Assembly: GCA_023678885.1 (NCBI GenBank)
Contig: CM042985.1
Location: 30,948,465 to 31,012,464, forward strand
Length of the DNA: 64,000 nt
Direction: 5' to 3'
Source of the DNA: Pogostemon cablin
Taxonomy: Eukaryota > Streptophyta > Magnoliopsida > Lamiales > Lamiaceae
The notes below the pieces were generated by a model that had not been told where the DNA came from, did no database searches, and saw only the letters and a program-made list of their open reading frames with translations. This document shows positions 10,901 to 22,863 of this stretch, in pieces. A program made the translations under genes and the position numbers. Positions within the stretch are counted from its first letter, which is position 1. Every line of letters starts with the position of its first letter.

Positions 10901-13358
10901 ACCTCTATCACCTTGTCTTTGCAATGAATCACAATACTACATAGTTCTGGAATGTGTTTATTAATGTGCTTAAACGGCTACTTCTTCATGTTGACAGAAA
11001 CTCTACTTCTGAATCAATAAAGCAAAGCCTTGAATTTTTGGGAAGTGATCGTGGCAAGCTTGTCGCTCTTCGTAAAAGATTTGATGAGGTATGGTTCTTT
11101 CTTGAAGGTGCTGCACTTTATATACCTTTAAGTTTAACTTTGCATGTGATGAAAAATGGAATATGTTATCCTCTATGGTCTTGGACCTTGGAATCCAGGG
11201 AACGTGGCAAATTTGGTAATGAGTAGTTCCATTTAGTCTTGCTAATAACCTATTTGTCTTTGAAAGGTTTCTTGTTCTTCTTGAGAAGTTAAAATACCTC
11301 CTTATAATGGATGCCTCCTCTTTATCTATCTGCCATAGTAAGTCTTGAAACACTTAAAATTGCCAGTGTTCTGTCTAATAACTCTACATATTCTCCTTAC
11401 CTGGATTTAAGTTTTGGGTTACTTTATGTTTATGTGAAAGGTTATGGAATTATACACGCCTCCAAAAAATTTTCTAAACTTTAGTTGGCTTAAGACCTAG
11501 AGATGCCCCAGTATTGAGGTGATTCTTCTGATTTTAGTGGTGTACCACACAGAGGTACTCAAAGATATTTATGAATATGTATAATCCCAGTTTAGCATGG
11601 GTTAATTATAATTAACTGGAATGCATTGACACTACTTCTTTGGTAAAGGATGCTGACTTAAGTGGTGCTTGAAAAGAGAAACAACATAAGGACAGGTCCC
11701 TGGTGCCCATGAAGGTCTGTATAGGGGAAAAGATTAATTAACGCATTCTTCCGGTTTAGCTTTGCCAGATCCTGTCCACATAAGTTTCCTTTCTTTTTAG
11801 GGCCTTTTCAGTAGTTGAATATTTGTTGTTTATTTCCTTTTTCCTCCTTCAAGTGATGGCTATTATTTTTATGTGATACTTGTTCTTTCAATTTTTTTTA
11901 TTAATTTAATAATCTTCTACTGGAGTTGTATCACTTGGCATGATCTAATGCATAGTCTGATGTGTAACAGTGTTTGAACCCCCCAGTGCTTATTTTTGTC
12001 AAAAACAAGGAGAGAGCCGAAGAACTCTGCAAGACATTGGCACCTGATGATATTAGAGCTGGTGTCATACATGCTGATTTTTCTGATGTACAGGTAATTT
12101 TACTCGATTCTCTTAATGGCTATACTACCTTGGTTCTATGTCTGCCTCTGATATCTTAATAACTTGCATGCTTTAGTTCTTTTGAATCAAGGCTATAATG
12201 TCGCTTTGAAGCTGCCTGGTAATGTGTTTATGTAAATTAAACAGTGATCCTAATTTGAAAAGAAGGTTCTGTGCTTCTTATATTCTGCTTGGATATTCCA
12301 AGTCAAACCACAGAAGTAGCAAACCTCGTTGACTATGTATATGAACCCCCCCTTCCAAAATAAATGAATAAGTACTTGCCCGTGAAAATATTTGTAACTT
12401 GTGGTTTTAAGCTAATAGTACTTCTATTTAATGTTTCTGTGTTTGTGAATTCAATCTTCGAAGCTTCTTGTTGTAACTCGATTTTTCTTCTGCTTCACTT
12501 TATAAATGATGTGGATTATCCTGACCCCTTTCTATCAATGCAGAAAAAATCTGCTGTGGATGATTTTCGATCTGGTAAAACATGGGTTTTGATTGCTACT
12601 GACGTAATTGCCTGTGGAATGGACTTCAAAGGTGCGAATTGTGTGATCAACTATGACTTCCCTGAATCCGTGACTGCATACATTCACCAGATTGGTAAGT
12701 TATGATTTTGTTGTCTTTGTGGCTTGATTCACGCTTCACTTCTAGACTGTGACAAGTAATTTAACAATGGCAACTGCTCTAATTATAATTGATCTCTTGT
12801 TAAAAATATATTACACATGACTTAGTAACTGTTCCAGTGCACAATTGTACGATATTGGCGTCTATTATGCTCACATATAGTATATAGGAGTATTATTTTA
12901 TCCTACATTTTAACTAAACTATTGTGACATATATATAATGATATATGGGTAAGACATCTTTCTTCACTTGGAGTTGCAACTTCAATTTATTCTTCACTCC
13001 CACTGTCCTCTTTTGTTTTTCCTTGCTCAAAATACTGTGTGACATCTGATAAGTAGATTTATCTTTGTATCGATCTCTCTATCTTTGATCTGCGAGTGGG
13101 AATTATTTTTACTAAGATAGCCTTGTTGCCTTTGGTAAAGGTGGTTCTAGCAGGGCCAGGGGGAGTGGAGAGGCAATTACGTTCTTCACTGAAGCTGATG
13201 TTCCACGTGTACCCGGCATAGCCAATGTAATGGTAGATTCGGGCTGTGAAGTGCCGCCGTGGATCCTGTCGTTAACCAAGAAAAAACGGAGGAAGCATAG
13301 GACTAACAGGGAACCCATTTCTGCCAAAGCCGACAATGAGAATCAATTAGATGGTTGA
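7969..13358 (+). CDS. RH57-like: DEAD-box RNA helicase, RH57/ROK1 (DDX52) type, ten exons, probably inactive
   Basis: Homologue of the nucleolar ROK1/DDX52/RH57 ATP-dependent RNA helicase that acts in small-subunit rRNA processing. Proposed exons: 7969-8004, 8646-8788, 9098-9194, 9590-9670, 9743-9975, 10585-10785, 10998-11088, 11971-12093, 12544-12694, 13141-13358. All have GT-AG borders and compatible phase, giving 457 codons (Arabidopsis RH57 is a little over 500). Motifs in order: Q motif EPTPIQMQAIPVLL, Walker A APPGSGKT, PTQELA, STPFR, DEAD, SAT, IFVKNKERA, ATDVIACGMDFKG, motif VI HQIGGSSRARG, and the family tail CEVPPWILSLTKKKRRK. Conserved arginines of motifs Ia (PTRELA), V (ARGMD) and VI (HRIGR) are replaced by Q, C, and Q plus G. 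The frame is intact but ATPase activity is doubtful. Exon 2 could instead use an upstream repeat copy (8123-8249), but that breaks the downstream frame. Confidence 0.8.
8123..8760 (+). repeat. Fourfold tandem repeat of the helicase exon 2 region
   Basis: Four units start at GTTGATGATGCAGTAG at 8135, 8308, 8488 and 8655 (periods 173, 180, 167 bp). Each carries a coding-like block (VDDAVEKPGLIENENSL, acidic run, KKRKRKR). The first three also carry a splice donor (TTCAG|GTATT) and intron-like tail with an acceptor-like TTGGAATTAG. Only the fourth continues into the conserved helicase frame (NIPAPLQNFAELKSR). The units run into stops if read through and are out of phase if spliced in series. Confidence 0.9.
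10153..10338. repeat. Tandem duplication of 93 bp in helicase intron 5
   Basis: Two adjacent near-identical copies start GCTTGTAA(T/A)ATCGTAAG at 10153 and 10246. A few single-base differences separate them. Confidence 0.9.
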
Positions 13359-14338
13359 GGATTCTGAACGAGCTTTGTCTTGTTTGTAACTTGAATCGTT
13401 AACTTGAGAGAGAGGGAGATTTCTTTCTTTCTTCTTCCTGTTCTTTTTTTCGATGATGTTGAACGTAATGCGTGTTTTGGTGTCTGTGTGAGTTGATTTT
13501 AATGGTTTTAATATTTTAATATATATAATTAGAAAGTAATGTCCAAATATAAGTTTTTATAAAATATATGTGTCACTTCCTAATGAAATACAGTATAATT
13601 TTAAAAACATATATTATGTTAAAACAGATATGTTAATTTTTTATTGGTTGAGCATAATTTAACATCATTTAATACTTACAAATATTAATTAAGGCATGTA
13701 TAAGAAGCTTTCTTTTAATCTAATCTTAATTTTAAATGTATTTAAAATTTTCAATTATTTATGCAAATAATATATATTTACATTTTTTATATAAATTAAT
13801 AAATTTTTTAATACTAGAGTACAAATTTTTAAGAAATTCAATAATTGAATAATTAGAAATTTGTGACCCATATTGCTTAACTAAACATCTTTCTCAATTA
13901 ATTATTATTTTTATATTTTTAAAATAAATATTTACTTTGTAATTATTTTTAAAAAAAATAAAAAATACATATTCTGTAAAAAAATTATAACAAATTTTAT
14001 TATAAAAATGTATAACTAATTAAATTGAAGAAAATATTAACATTTTTTCGTCATTTCTTTTTGAGTATACAAGCATATATTTTTTAAAATATATTATCAT
14101 TACATACATAAATAAATAAAATAGTTAATTTTGCAAATAAATATACTTATATTTTATTTTGAGAAAATTAAAAATATTTAACTTTGGACAATACATAAAA
14201 GGATGATATTATATTTAATAAAAAAGTTATATTGGAAATGAATTGGATTTTTTTAAGCTTTAATTTTTTAACGAAGAAAGCTATATCAATTTTATAAAAT
14301 TAAATGATTCCTGATTAAATAAAATTAATAATAAATAA
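13359..14338. other. AT-rich downstream spacer
   Basis: 3' untranslated region of the helicase, then about 900 bp of strongly A/T-rich sequence. I see no gene and no clear repeat. Confidence 0.5.
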
Positions 14339-14876
14339 TACTCCATACTTCCGTTTCTAAGTATCTATTTTACTATTTTTACGTCGTTTCAAAAAGTATC
14401 TATTTTTCCTATTTAGTAAAATAGTACACAATATGACTCATCACTTCCCTCTAATTCAATTATTAAGTATCCATTTTACTATTTTTGCGTCGTTTCAAAA
14501 AGTATCTATTTTTCCTATTTAGTAAAATAGTACACAATATGACTCATCACTTCCCTCTAATTCAATTTTTACTCCCTCCGTCCACCAGATAGGTTCACAT
14601 TTTGCCATTTTGGGCGTCCCCACAAAAGGTCTACATTTCCTTTTTTAAACGCATGAGACTCACACATATCACTAATACAATAAATATATGGACTCATACA
14701 CCCCACTAATACAACTACCAACTATATATTAAATAATAATACTCCTTAATCCACGTACAAAAAGTAAATGTCCATCTTGTGAGCGGACGGAGGGAGTACC
14801 ACTTTACATATAATAATACTCCTTAATTCACGTGCAAAAAATAAATTGATACCTTAGAATAGGACAGAGTGAGTAT
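14339..14876 (+). mobile_element. Stowaway-type MITE interrupted by copy C and carrying a 106-bp duplication
   Basis: Outer element begins CTCCATACTTCCGTTTC near 14341 and ends GGACAGAGTGAGTAT near 14875. Its left half holds an exact-looking 106-bp tandem duplication (14358-14463 and 14464-14569). Copy C (14570-14798) sits inside it, splitting the usual CTAATACAATTA/CCACTTTACATA junction. Confidence 0.7.
14570..14798 (+). mobile_element. Stowaway-type MITE (copy C), nested
   Basis: A 229-bp element from TACTCCCTCCGTCCACC to GCGGACGGAGGGAGTA, with complementary ends flanked by TA. It is the best-preserved copy in the window. Confidence 0.9.
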
Positions 14877-14919
14877 AAATTAAAATAAATTATAAAATAT
14901 AATAACAATACATAATATT

Positions 14920-15166
14920 ATACTTCCTCTGTCTGCTGCAAAGGTATCTGTTTCCTTATTCCTGTCGTTCGCTTCAAAGCAATCAATTTCTTCTATTTAG
15001 TAAAGAAAGTACACAATATGACCCACCATTTTCTTCTAATACAACTATCCACTTTACCTATAATAATAATACTTTTTAATCCACGTGCAAAAAGCAAATA
15101 AAAATCTTAGAATTGTTCATATACAAACATTAAACGAGTATCTTTGTTCTACGCTGAAGAAGTATT
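14920..15166 (+). mobile_element. Stowaway-type MITE (copy D)
   Basis: Begins TACTTCCTCTGTCTGC and ends GCTGAAGAAGTATT. Internal blocks (TTTAGTAAAG, AGTACACAATATGACC, CCACTTTACC, AATCCACGTGCAAAAAG) match the outer element at 14339 rather than copies B and E, so two subfamilies are present. Confidence 0.7.
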
Positions 15167-16677
15167 ATTTATAATAATTCTGTTAATATAATTTTTTAAA
15201 AAAATAAAATATCCTGTGTAACCACGCGCCAACTAGTGAGGTTAAAATTGGCTTTCAATTTTTTTAAAAAAAATTATTGGTGTTCTTATTAAGTGGCACT
15301 GTCTTTTATCTTTAATAACCTTTCTCATGAGAATTGATAATCTTGTTTATCGAGTGTACATTCTGCTAATGTTTTTAGGGATACTTATTCTCCGGTACAA
15401 AATAAAATATGTATTTACTGTTAGGTGCAAATCCAAAATTATGAAAAAATAATACCCTTCTTGCCCCCAATTACATACGTGTTTAATTAAACTTATGAAT
15501 TCCTTAATTAGTGGGATTTGTTCCCTTATCCAATTTATTTTAAAAAAAACAAAATATATTTATAAAAAATTAATTTTGGTGCATAATAATTTAACGTATT
15601 TATCCCAAATTTAATAGTATTAAGTTATTAGATAATTATAAAATGATAATGTTAAATGTATATTAATTATAATTGCACAACAAATATATAAATTTGCACA
15701 ATACAATTAAATGTTGCACAACATATAAGTATATTATTGCAATACAATATTGCAGAATTTAATATAAATGTATGACAATTCAATTTTTATAAATCTACGC
15801 ATCATTATGATTAAATATCTTAACAATATATTAAATATCTGCACAACAATATATATAAGAGTATAATTAGTTTGCTGCACAACATGATTATATTATTGCA
15901 CGATAAGGTTATATTACAGCATAATTAATGTATATTTTTACACAACCTATTTTGGGTATGTTTTCATCTCAATCTTAATCTCTCGTATCGTTATCACGGT
16001 GTGTTGAAATTTCTTTTTTATTTATTTAATTAAATTAAGATGATGTGGCGATTTGATTGTCTTTAAAGATAATTATAACGATATATTAAAAAGTGGTATA
16101 ATATTTTTAAAAAAAGATAATAAATATTTATATCTCTTAAAATAAGATTCAAGATAAGATAAGGGGTATAATAGGAAGATTAATGGTAGTTATTACTAAT
16201 TTTATATGTACATTATATATGTGAGTAATTTATCACCATAACGTGTAGTTAAGACTAATTATTCCATGTTTATATTTGTTTTTTCACGTAAATTAAGAAA
16301 TAATTGTCGTTAAATGTATCCCTTTTATTGAATATACACCTTTTATTAAATATACATTCTTTTTTAATTTTTAATTTTATTGTATACACATCCCTAACAC
16401 TCTAAAACTACCTTTTTAAAATCAAGAATACACATTTCTTTTAAATTTTTATTTTTTAATTTAACGTATAAATACACGCCTAAAACTCTTCTTCATCCTA
16501 TGTAAGCCCCCAATTCTTTGATGTCCTCCACGATTAAAATTAATCCATCCGGTTAACGTTCAACACATTCAATTCTTGCTCTTCTTCACCAATTTCAATT
16601 TATTTTCTTCCTTGAAAAACACTCATCAAGAATGCATTACCAGAAAGTGCCGCCAGATGATCATCACCTTCAATTTT
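15167..16677. other. AT-rich spacer with dispersed TGCACAA motif
   Basis: No gene. Between about 15675 and 15945 the motif TGCACAA or its near variants recurs about eight times at irregular spacing. Nothing else is recognisable. Confidence 0.4.
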
Positions 16678-16907
16678 TACTCCCTCCGTCCCAGGCTAAG
16701 AGAGTCATTTTACAATTTTGGTCGTCCCACTCAAAGAGTCATATTTTCTTTTTTGACACATGAGACCCACCCACACCCACTAATACAATTATAACATGGG
16801 GCCCTCACACCCACTAATACAACTACCCACTACACATTAAATAATAATACTCCTTAATCCACGTGCTCAAAAACAAATGAGACTCTTAGCCTGAGACGAG
16901 GGGAATA
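16678..16907 (+). mobile_element. Stowaway-type MITE (copy E)
   Basis: From TACTCCCTCCGTCCCAGG to CTGAGACGAGGGGAATA, about 230 bp. It is close to copy B in its GGCTAAGAGAGTCATTTTAC left arm and CTTAGCCTGAGACG right arm. Confidence 0.85.
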
Positions 16908-17139
16908 TATGTAAATATTGAAATGGGACTTCTAAAATAATGTATAAATATTGAAATGGGATTGAAGGAGTACTTGTTAATCTCCATGTTCTAAATAAAT
17001 ATTTAGAAGGGAGGGAGTATATTTTGTGTATATTATTTTCAATAGAAACAAGTGATAATAGCAACTTAAAGGGGGTATTTGATATCTTTAATTAATATAC
17101 TAAAGGAGAGTTTAATTTTGATGAGGTGTGACCACCAGA

Positions 17140-19080
17140 ATTAATCTTAATTATTTTAATTTTTAATTAAAATTAAAATTTTGAACTATTTTAATTATTA
17201 ATTAAAATTTAATGTAGATAAATACGTATTATATTATTTTAAGATTTGAATAGATATTATCAAATTAAAATTAATTACTACTCCTAATTAAAAATTAATA
17301 TAGATAAATACATAAATTTACTTTAAGATTTAGAAAATTATTCCCTTACCACCTATAAATAAAACTTTTTATTCATTCATTGTACACCCATAATTTATTC
17401 ATCATGGCGAAAAAAATATTTCTTCAAATTCTAAAGAAAGGTATCCTTTTATTATTATTCTTATTGATTAATTTTTGCTTTTTTATTTTTATTTTTTTTT
17501 GTTGGAAGTTCTGTTTTATTTTAATTTTTTGTATGTAATTTTATAATCTTTTGATATTTTCACGTAATTAACTTTTTTTGTCATGGTCAATTTTAATTTT
17601 TTTTTAGTTAATTTTCTATGATTTCACTTTTGATTATATTTTTTTATGGTTTCTTTTATATTTTTTATATTCTATTTTGATTATTTTTTGTTTATAATTA
17701 TTTATTTATTTTTGTTTTATTTTTTTTTAATTGTTAGTTTCTAAATTTTTAATCTTTAGTTTCTAAATTTTTAATCTTTTGATTTTTTACGTAATTAACT
17801 TTTTTTCATGGTTAATTTTAAATTTTTTTAATTAATTTTGTTAATGGTTATGCATTGTTGCATTTTGATTATATTTTGTTATTTAGTTTTTTGTATTAAT
17901 TCTATTTTTTTAAATTATTAGTAAGTAATTTTTTAAATATTTTTTACATTATTATTTTTTTTCACGATTTTACAAATTTATTTAATTAATTTTTTATAAT
18001 TTCTTTTTCTTTTCTTATTTCTTCGAATTTATTTATAATAAATTTATTTTTTATTTTTATAATATATATTAATTTTATTATAATTTTTTCTTTATTAATT
18101 AAATTTATATATTTTAAATTTTATTATGTTTCTTTTAAATTTTTTTAAAAGTTTTGTTTAATTATTTTTAGTTAATTTTCTTTTAATTTTATTTTTTTAT
18201 TTTGTTTAATATATTTTCTCCAACATTAAAATTTAATGATACATAAATAAGTTTTTTTTTTAAATCGAATATGGATGTGATATTTTTTTATTGATTATTT
18301 TTTGCTGTTTCTTTTATATTTTTTAAATTTTCTTTTGATTTTATTATTATTATTTTTTAATTCTGTTATTTCGTTTTTAAAAATTTTATTCTTTTATTTT
18401 TTATGTTATTTCATGGTTAATTGTATTATTTTTAATCAATTTTTTTTATGATTTCTCAGATTATTTTTTCTATTTATTAATTTTTTTTGGATTTAATTCT
18501 GTTTTTTTTATTAGTAGCATTTAATCTTTTGATTTTTATGTTATTAAATTTTTTATGATTAATTTTTTTAAAAAAATTAAATTTTAATAATGTGTCGTCA
18601 ACTGAATTAATTTTAATTTTAATAATTATTAATTAAAATTTAGTGATAAATACATAAATTTTCTTATAAATATTCTTAAGATTCGAATATATATATGATT
18701 AGATCAAATAAAAATCAAATTAAATCTTATTTAAAAATATTAAAAAAAATAAATTTTATCTTTCCCCACCTATAATAAAACTCTTTTTTTATTCGTTCAC
18801 AAAAATTATTCATCATGACGAATAGAAGCTATCTTCATTTTCTAAAGAAAGTTATTCTCTTTCTTTATATTTTTTTATTGATTATTTTTTGTTATTTATT
18901 TTATATTTTTAAATTAACTTTTGATTATTTTTCATTGTTATTCTGTTTTTTAATTTGCTAGTATGTAATTTTTAATCTTTTAATTTTTTTTACGTAATTA
19001 ACTTTTTTTATGATTAATTTTACAAAATTTTTTAATTAACTTTTTAGATTATATTTTTTAATTTTTTTTCATGTGAATTC
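17140..19080. repeat. T-rich region with a ~1.4 kb-period duplication
   Basis: A block of A/T-rich sequence followed by CCACCTATAA(A)TAAAAC and TTCATCATG occurs at about 17150-17440 and again at about 18600-18840. Each copy leads into a long stretch that is overwhelmingly T on the plus strand. Each has a TATA-like box about 45 bp before an ATG, a short open stretch, and a GT-like donor. No protein beyond about 13 codons is supported. Confidence 0.5.
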
Positions 19081-19129
19081 AACCACTTTTTACCGATTTA
19101 TCAACCGGTAAATTCTTCTCTTTCAAATA

Positions 19130-19420
19130 AATAAGGCAAAAGCTCCTGTGCACCCGGGCGCACGGAACGCATTCCGTGCGCCTTTAGAAATTTGTGTTAA
19201 ATTGTATACCCTTTAGTATATGCATTGTGTACCCTTTATTTTCTAAAGAGAATTATTGTGTGTATCTGTGCGCATGAACAACACTCCGTGCGCCTTTAGA
19301 ATTTTGGGTTAAATTGTGTACCATTTAGTATAAAAATATGTACCCTTTATTTTCTAAAGAAAAAAAATATTAATGAAAAGTGTATACCCATTAGAACAAA
19401 ATGGTGTACCTTTTATTAAT
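19130..19420. repeat. Two tandem ~120 bp units with GTGCGCCTTTAGAA motif
   Basis: GTGCGCCTTTAGAA followed by GGTTAAATTGT(A/G)TACC and TTTATTTTCTAAAG occurs twice (about 19176 and 19288). The first is preceded by the inverted repeat GCGCACGGAACGCATTCCGTGCGC variant. It looks like the remnant of a non-coding element, now cut by the chromovirus fragment at 19424. Confidence 0.5.
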
Positions 19421-19423
19421 TAA

Positions 19424-19871
19424 AGTATTCTTGAAAGTATCTCCAATGAAGGGGATAATGCGGTTTGGAAGGAAAGGGAAACTCAGTCCAAGATATGTTG
19501 GACCGTTCACTATCATTGAGAGAGTTGGCAGCGTTGCCTATAAGTTGGAGTTACCAGCATCGATGTCTAGAGTACATGACGTGTTTCATGTGTCTGTGTT
19601 GAGAAAGTATGTTCCAAATCCATCTCATGTTCTCAGGCAGGAACCAGTTGAGTTGAAAGAAGATTTGAGTTATGAGGAAATACCAGTTGAGATCTTGTGG
19701 CGAGAAGTGAAGAAGCTCAGAAATAAAGAAATACCATTAGTAAAGGTATTATGGAAGAACCAACTAGTTGAGGAGGCTACTTGGGAAAGAGAAGATGAGA
19801 TGAAGGCTAAATATCCAGACCTCTTCAGGTAAGTAAATTTCGAGGACGTAATTTTTATAAGGTAGGGAGGA
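19424..19871 (+). pseudogene. 3' end of chromovirus polyprotein (integrase tail and chromodomain), truncated copy
   Basis: Nearly identical to 26062-26509: integrase C-terminal module (GRKGKLSPRYVGPF, VHDVFHVSVLRKYVP) and chromodomain-like end (VKVLWKNQLVEEATWE), then the polypurine tract GGTAGGGAGGA. It starts abruptly at TATTCTTGAAAGTATC with unrelated repeat DNA to its left. It is therefore the remnant of an upstream copy that shares the LTR at 19872. Confidence 0.95.
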
Positions 19872-21789
19872 TGTGATACCCGAGCTTCTCACTACTCATT
19901 TGCTAATATAATTTAATTTGTGTTATGTGCATTTTATAATTACGTGATAATAATGTGACAATTATGTGATAATTGTTTCTACATTTTATTTATCTTTACA
20001 TTTGATTTGAGACATCCGTGATAAAAATAGTGACAATATGAGAATATATATGTGCATAGATATTTACGTGCATTTATTTGAATATATAATTAAATTGTCT
20101 CATGTGTATAAATATATTATTTCTTAATTATTAAGTATCACACGTATTTTCGTTATAATAATAGTGGTAAGAAAATGTATGAATATGTGTATTAATTTGT
20201 AAATGTATCATATCTTAGTCATTAAATATTACATGTATATTCGTAATAGATAATACTAATAATAATAATAATAAAGGGGGATTGCAATACGTGCCGTGGC
20301 TAATTGATAGCCATATAATGTATTTGGATAGCTAGTAAACACGTATTGCATAGGGGTTTTGAAAAAAAAAAACTTACTATAAATAGTAAGTTGAGGGGCG
20401 GTGAAACAGGCCTTCACGTCACCTCTTCCCCACCCAACCAAACATCTATATATACATGCATAGTAACCCCAAGTTGGGGAGCATTCGAACAGAAGCCGAA
20501 GAAAAAAGAAAAAAAAAAGAAAATAAGAGAGAGAGAGGAAGAGAGAAGGAGGGAGCGTGCCGGAACGGGAAGGAGTTAGTGACAGTCTTTCACGGGTCTA
20601 TAGTGTTATTATTGTCGGAGTTCAGGTAAGTAGAAGTCCAACTACAATGCATAAACATGCTGTTTGTGAATTATTTGTGATTCATATGTGATAATTATGG
20701 TATTTGATTATTTGTGATTAGTTTAATTACGTTATGAATTATTTAGAATTAATTTGTGATATAAGTTGTGGATCTATGTGATTTGAGATAATATCATTGT
20801 CCTATATAGATCTGTATGATCTGAGAAGATATTGGTTATAAGATCTGTGTGATTCGAGATGAGGTTGTTATTCTAAAAGGGATCCGTGTGATCCAAGGTG
20901 AAATCATTATTTTATAAATGGATCTATGTGACTGGGGTGAAGTTGTGATTTCAGATCTGTGTGAATTGAAGTTAAGTTATTGCCTTATTGTGATTAAATG
21001 TTGATTATGATGTCATAAATGGTTTTATGATGCATAATTAATTGCCCTGGTTGCATACCATGCATAATCATGGAAAGTATTTTTCCAAAAATTTATAAGA
21101 TACTAATGGTGTGTGCGGCCACTATATATGCATCTCTGTCAGGGTTCGGAAAAATTGTTCTCGACACTTTATTCGAAGTTCGGGAAAATCGTCCTCATCA
21201 CTCTGCCAGGGTTCGAAAAAATCGTTCTCGACACTTGATATATTCGGGGTTCAGAAAAATCGTCCCCATTGAGCTCATTTGGGGTGCATATCATAAGTGT
21301 GTCGTGGGGATCCCGCAACGTGAACAATTTCAAAATAAAAGATACCAACTAGAAGAATTAGGAAATAGGCGATAGAGAACTAAATGCATTTTCATGCACT
21401 GATATGCATGATTTCTACTTACTGAGATTTTTGTCTCACTAGTTTATGCATTGTAGGTGAGCCTGTTGATGATTGAGTTTATGATGTGATTGTGCAAGCT
21501 GTGGAGCTCCTACCGGGTGTGAGCGGATATACATAGATGATGACCTGTTGGGCTAGGCCGTGGGTTTATTTTGTTTCCGCTGATGTTTTTGTTATGTAAT
21601 ATAATAAGTATTGTCACGAGTTTGTATGGTTTGAAGTGGTGTCAGAAACCAGTCACGTATGTTGAACTGATGTGATGGTTCTGGTTATAAATACATTATG
21701 TGGAAAAAAAATATATATGCAGATTTTTATGATGATGATGTTTATGTTAATTAGTATTTAAATTATAAGTTATGTAAGGTGGGTCGTGT
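19872..21789 (+). mobile_element. Left LTR of chromovirus (Tekay/Del-like)
   Basis: Starts TGTGATACCCGAGCTTC after a polypurine tract and ends ...GGTGGGTCGTG just before the primer site. Compared with the right LTR it lacks the terminal CACA. It contains about six ~40-bp units around GATC(T/C)GTGTGAT (20760-20965) and four ~32-bp units around GGGTTCGGAAAAATCGT (21140-21270). Divergence from the right LTR is a few percent by eye. Confidence 0.9.
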
Positions 21790-21794
21790 TAGAG

Positions 21795-21806
21795 TGGTAT
21801 CAGAGC
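21795..21806 (+). promoter_or_regulatory. Primer binding site, initiator tRNA-Met type
   Basis: TGGTATCAGAGC six bases after the left LTR is the standard plant primer site complementary to initiator tRNA-Met. Confidence 0.9.
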
Positions 21807-21954
21807 ACAATTTGGGTCCTGCAGACTGTCTATGTACATGAGCTCAGTCCTTGGAAGCGCAGCTTTGCGAGTAAGTATTATTTTTATTCTGTGTTGTTAT
21901 ATGTTTTATAAATTGTATTGGCCATGTGGTGCAGGACTCGTAGTTTGTAGAAAA

Positions 21955-22818
21955 ATGGTAAGGGCTACAAGTGAAAGTTCTGAAGGAGATAGGACTGCTG
22001 AGCAAGCAGCACCTACTGAAGGTAATAATTGTGATGGGGTGATTACTCAACTGATGGAACTGGTAGAGCGTCAGTCCCAACAAATACAACAATTGATTCA
22101 GCAGAGAGATATGGGTGGACAACCAGATGGTAATGCTAATCAAGATAGACGTCAAGTAGAACGCGTGGAAATGGTTTGTGAGAGGTTTCGAAAGCTGAGC
22201 CCTCCAATATTTGAGGATGCAGCAGACCCCACAGATGCAGAGGATTGGTTACGCACGGTGGAAAATATGTTTCAATACAGTAGAATTCCAGATGAGGATA
22301 GAGTGTTGTGTGCTTCTTTCATGTTACGAGGAAGTGCAGGCCACTGGTGGGATACGATTAAAAGTATCGAGGATGTCATGACTATGACATGGGAAAGGTT
22401 TAAGGAGCTTTTCAGAAACAAGTACTTTACGGCACCAGTGAGAGCCATGAAGATGAACGAGTTCATACAGTTGAGGCAGGGTGGCATGTCAGTTACAGAC
22501 TACCTTCGTAAGTTTGAGCAGTTGTCGAGGTTTGCAGAACACATGGTGAGTACGGAGGCATTGAAAGTGGAGAAATTTGTGAAAGGCTTAAGGCCTGAAC
22601 TTTACAGAGATGTGAGTATGGCGGGACTGCATGGAGCAACATACTCACAAGTTGCAGAAAGGGCCCAAATTACTGAGCAAGCAGAGATGAGGATCAGTCA
22701 AGCGCAGGCTATCAGACGTCAATTTCAGCAGAAACAAGTGCAGCAGTTTGGGAGAGTTGATAGGAGGCCGATGCCATTTCAGAAGCCGAAACTAAATGTC
22801 CAAGTGGAGCAAGGATAG
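21955..22818 (+). pseudogene. Chromovirus gag
   Basis: Capsid gene. Open from the ATG at 21955 (an in-frame ATG at 21832 lies in the leader). Core motifs: RFRKLSPPIFEDAADPTDAEDWL, quoted in part as PTDAEDWLRTVENMF, then SFMLRGSAGHWWD and MTWERFKELFRNKYF, all diagnostic of the retrotransposon gag domain. It ends at a TAG at 22816-22818. Intact relatives continue into the zinc knuckle at 22864, so this is a premature stop. Confidence 0.9.
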
Positions 22819-22863
22819 AGACAATGAGAACTAATCAAGCATCCCAAATTCGACCAGGGTAAG

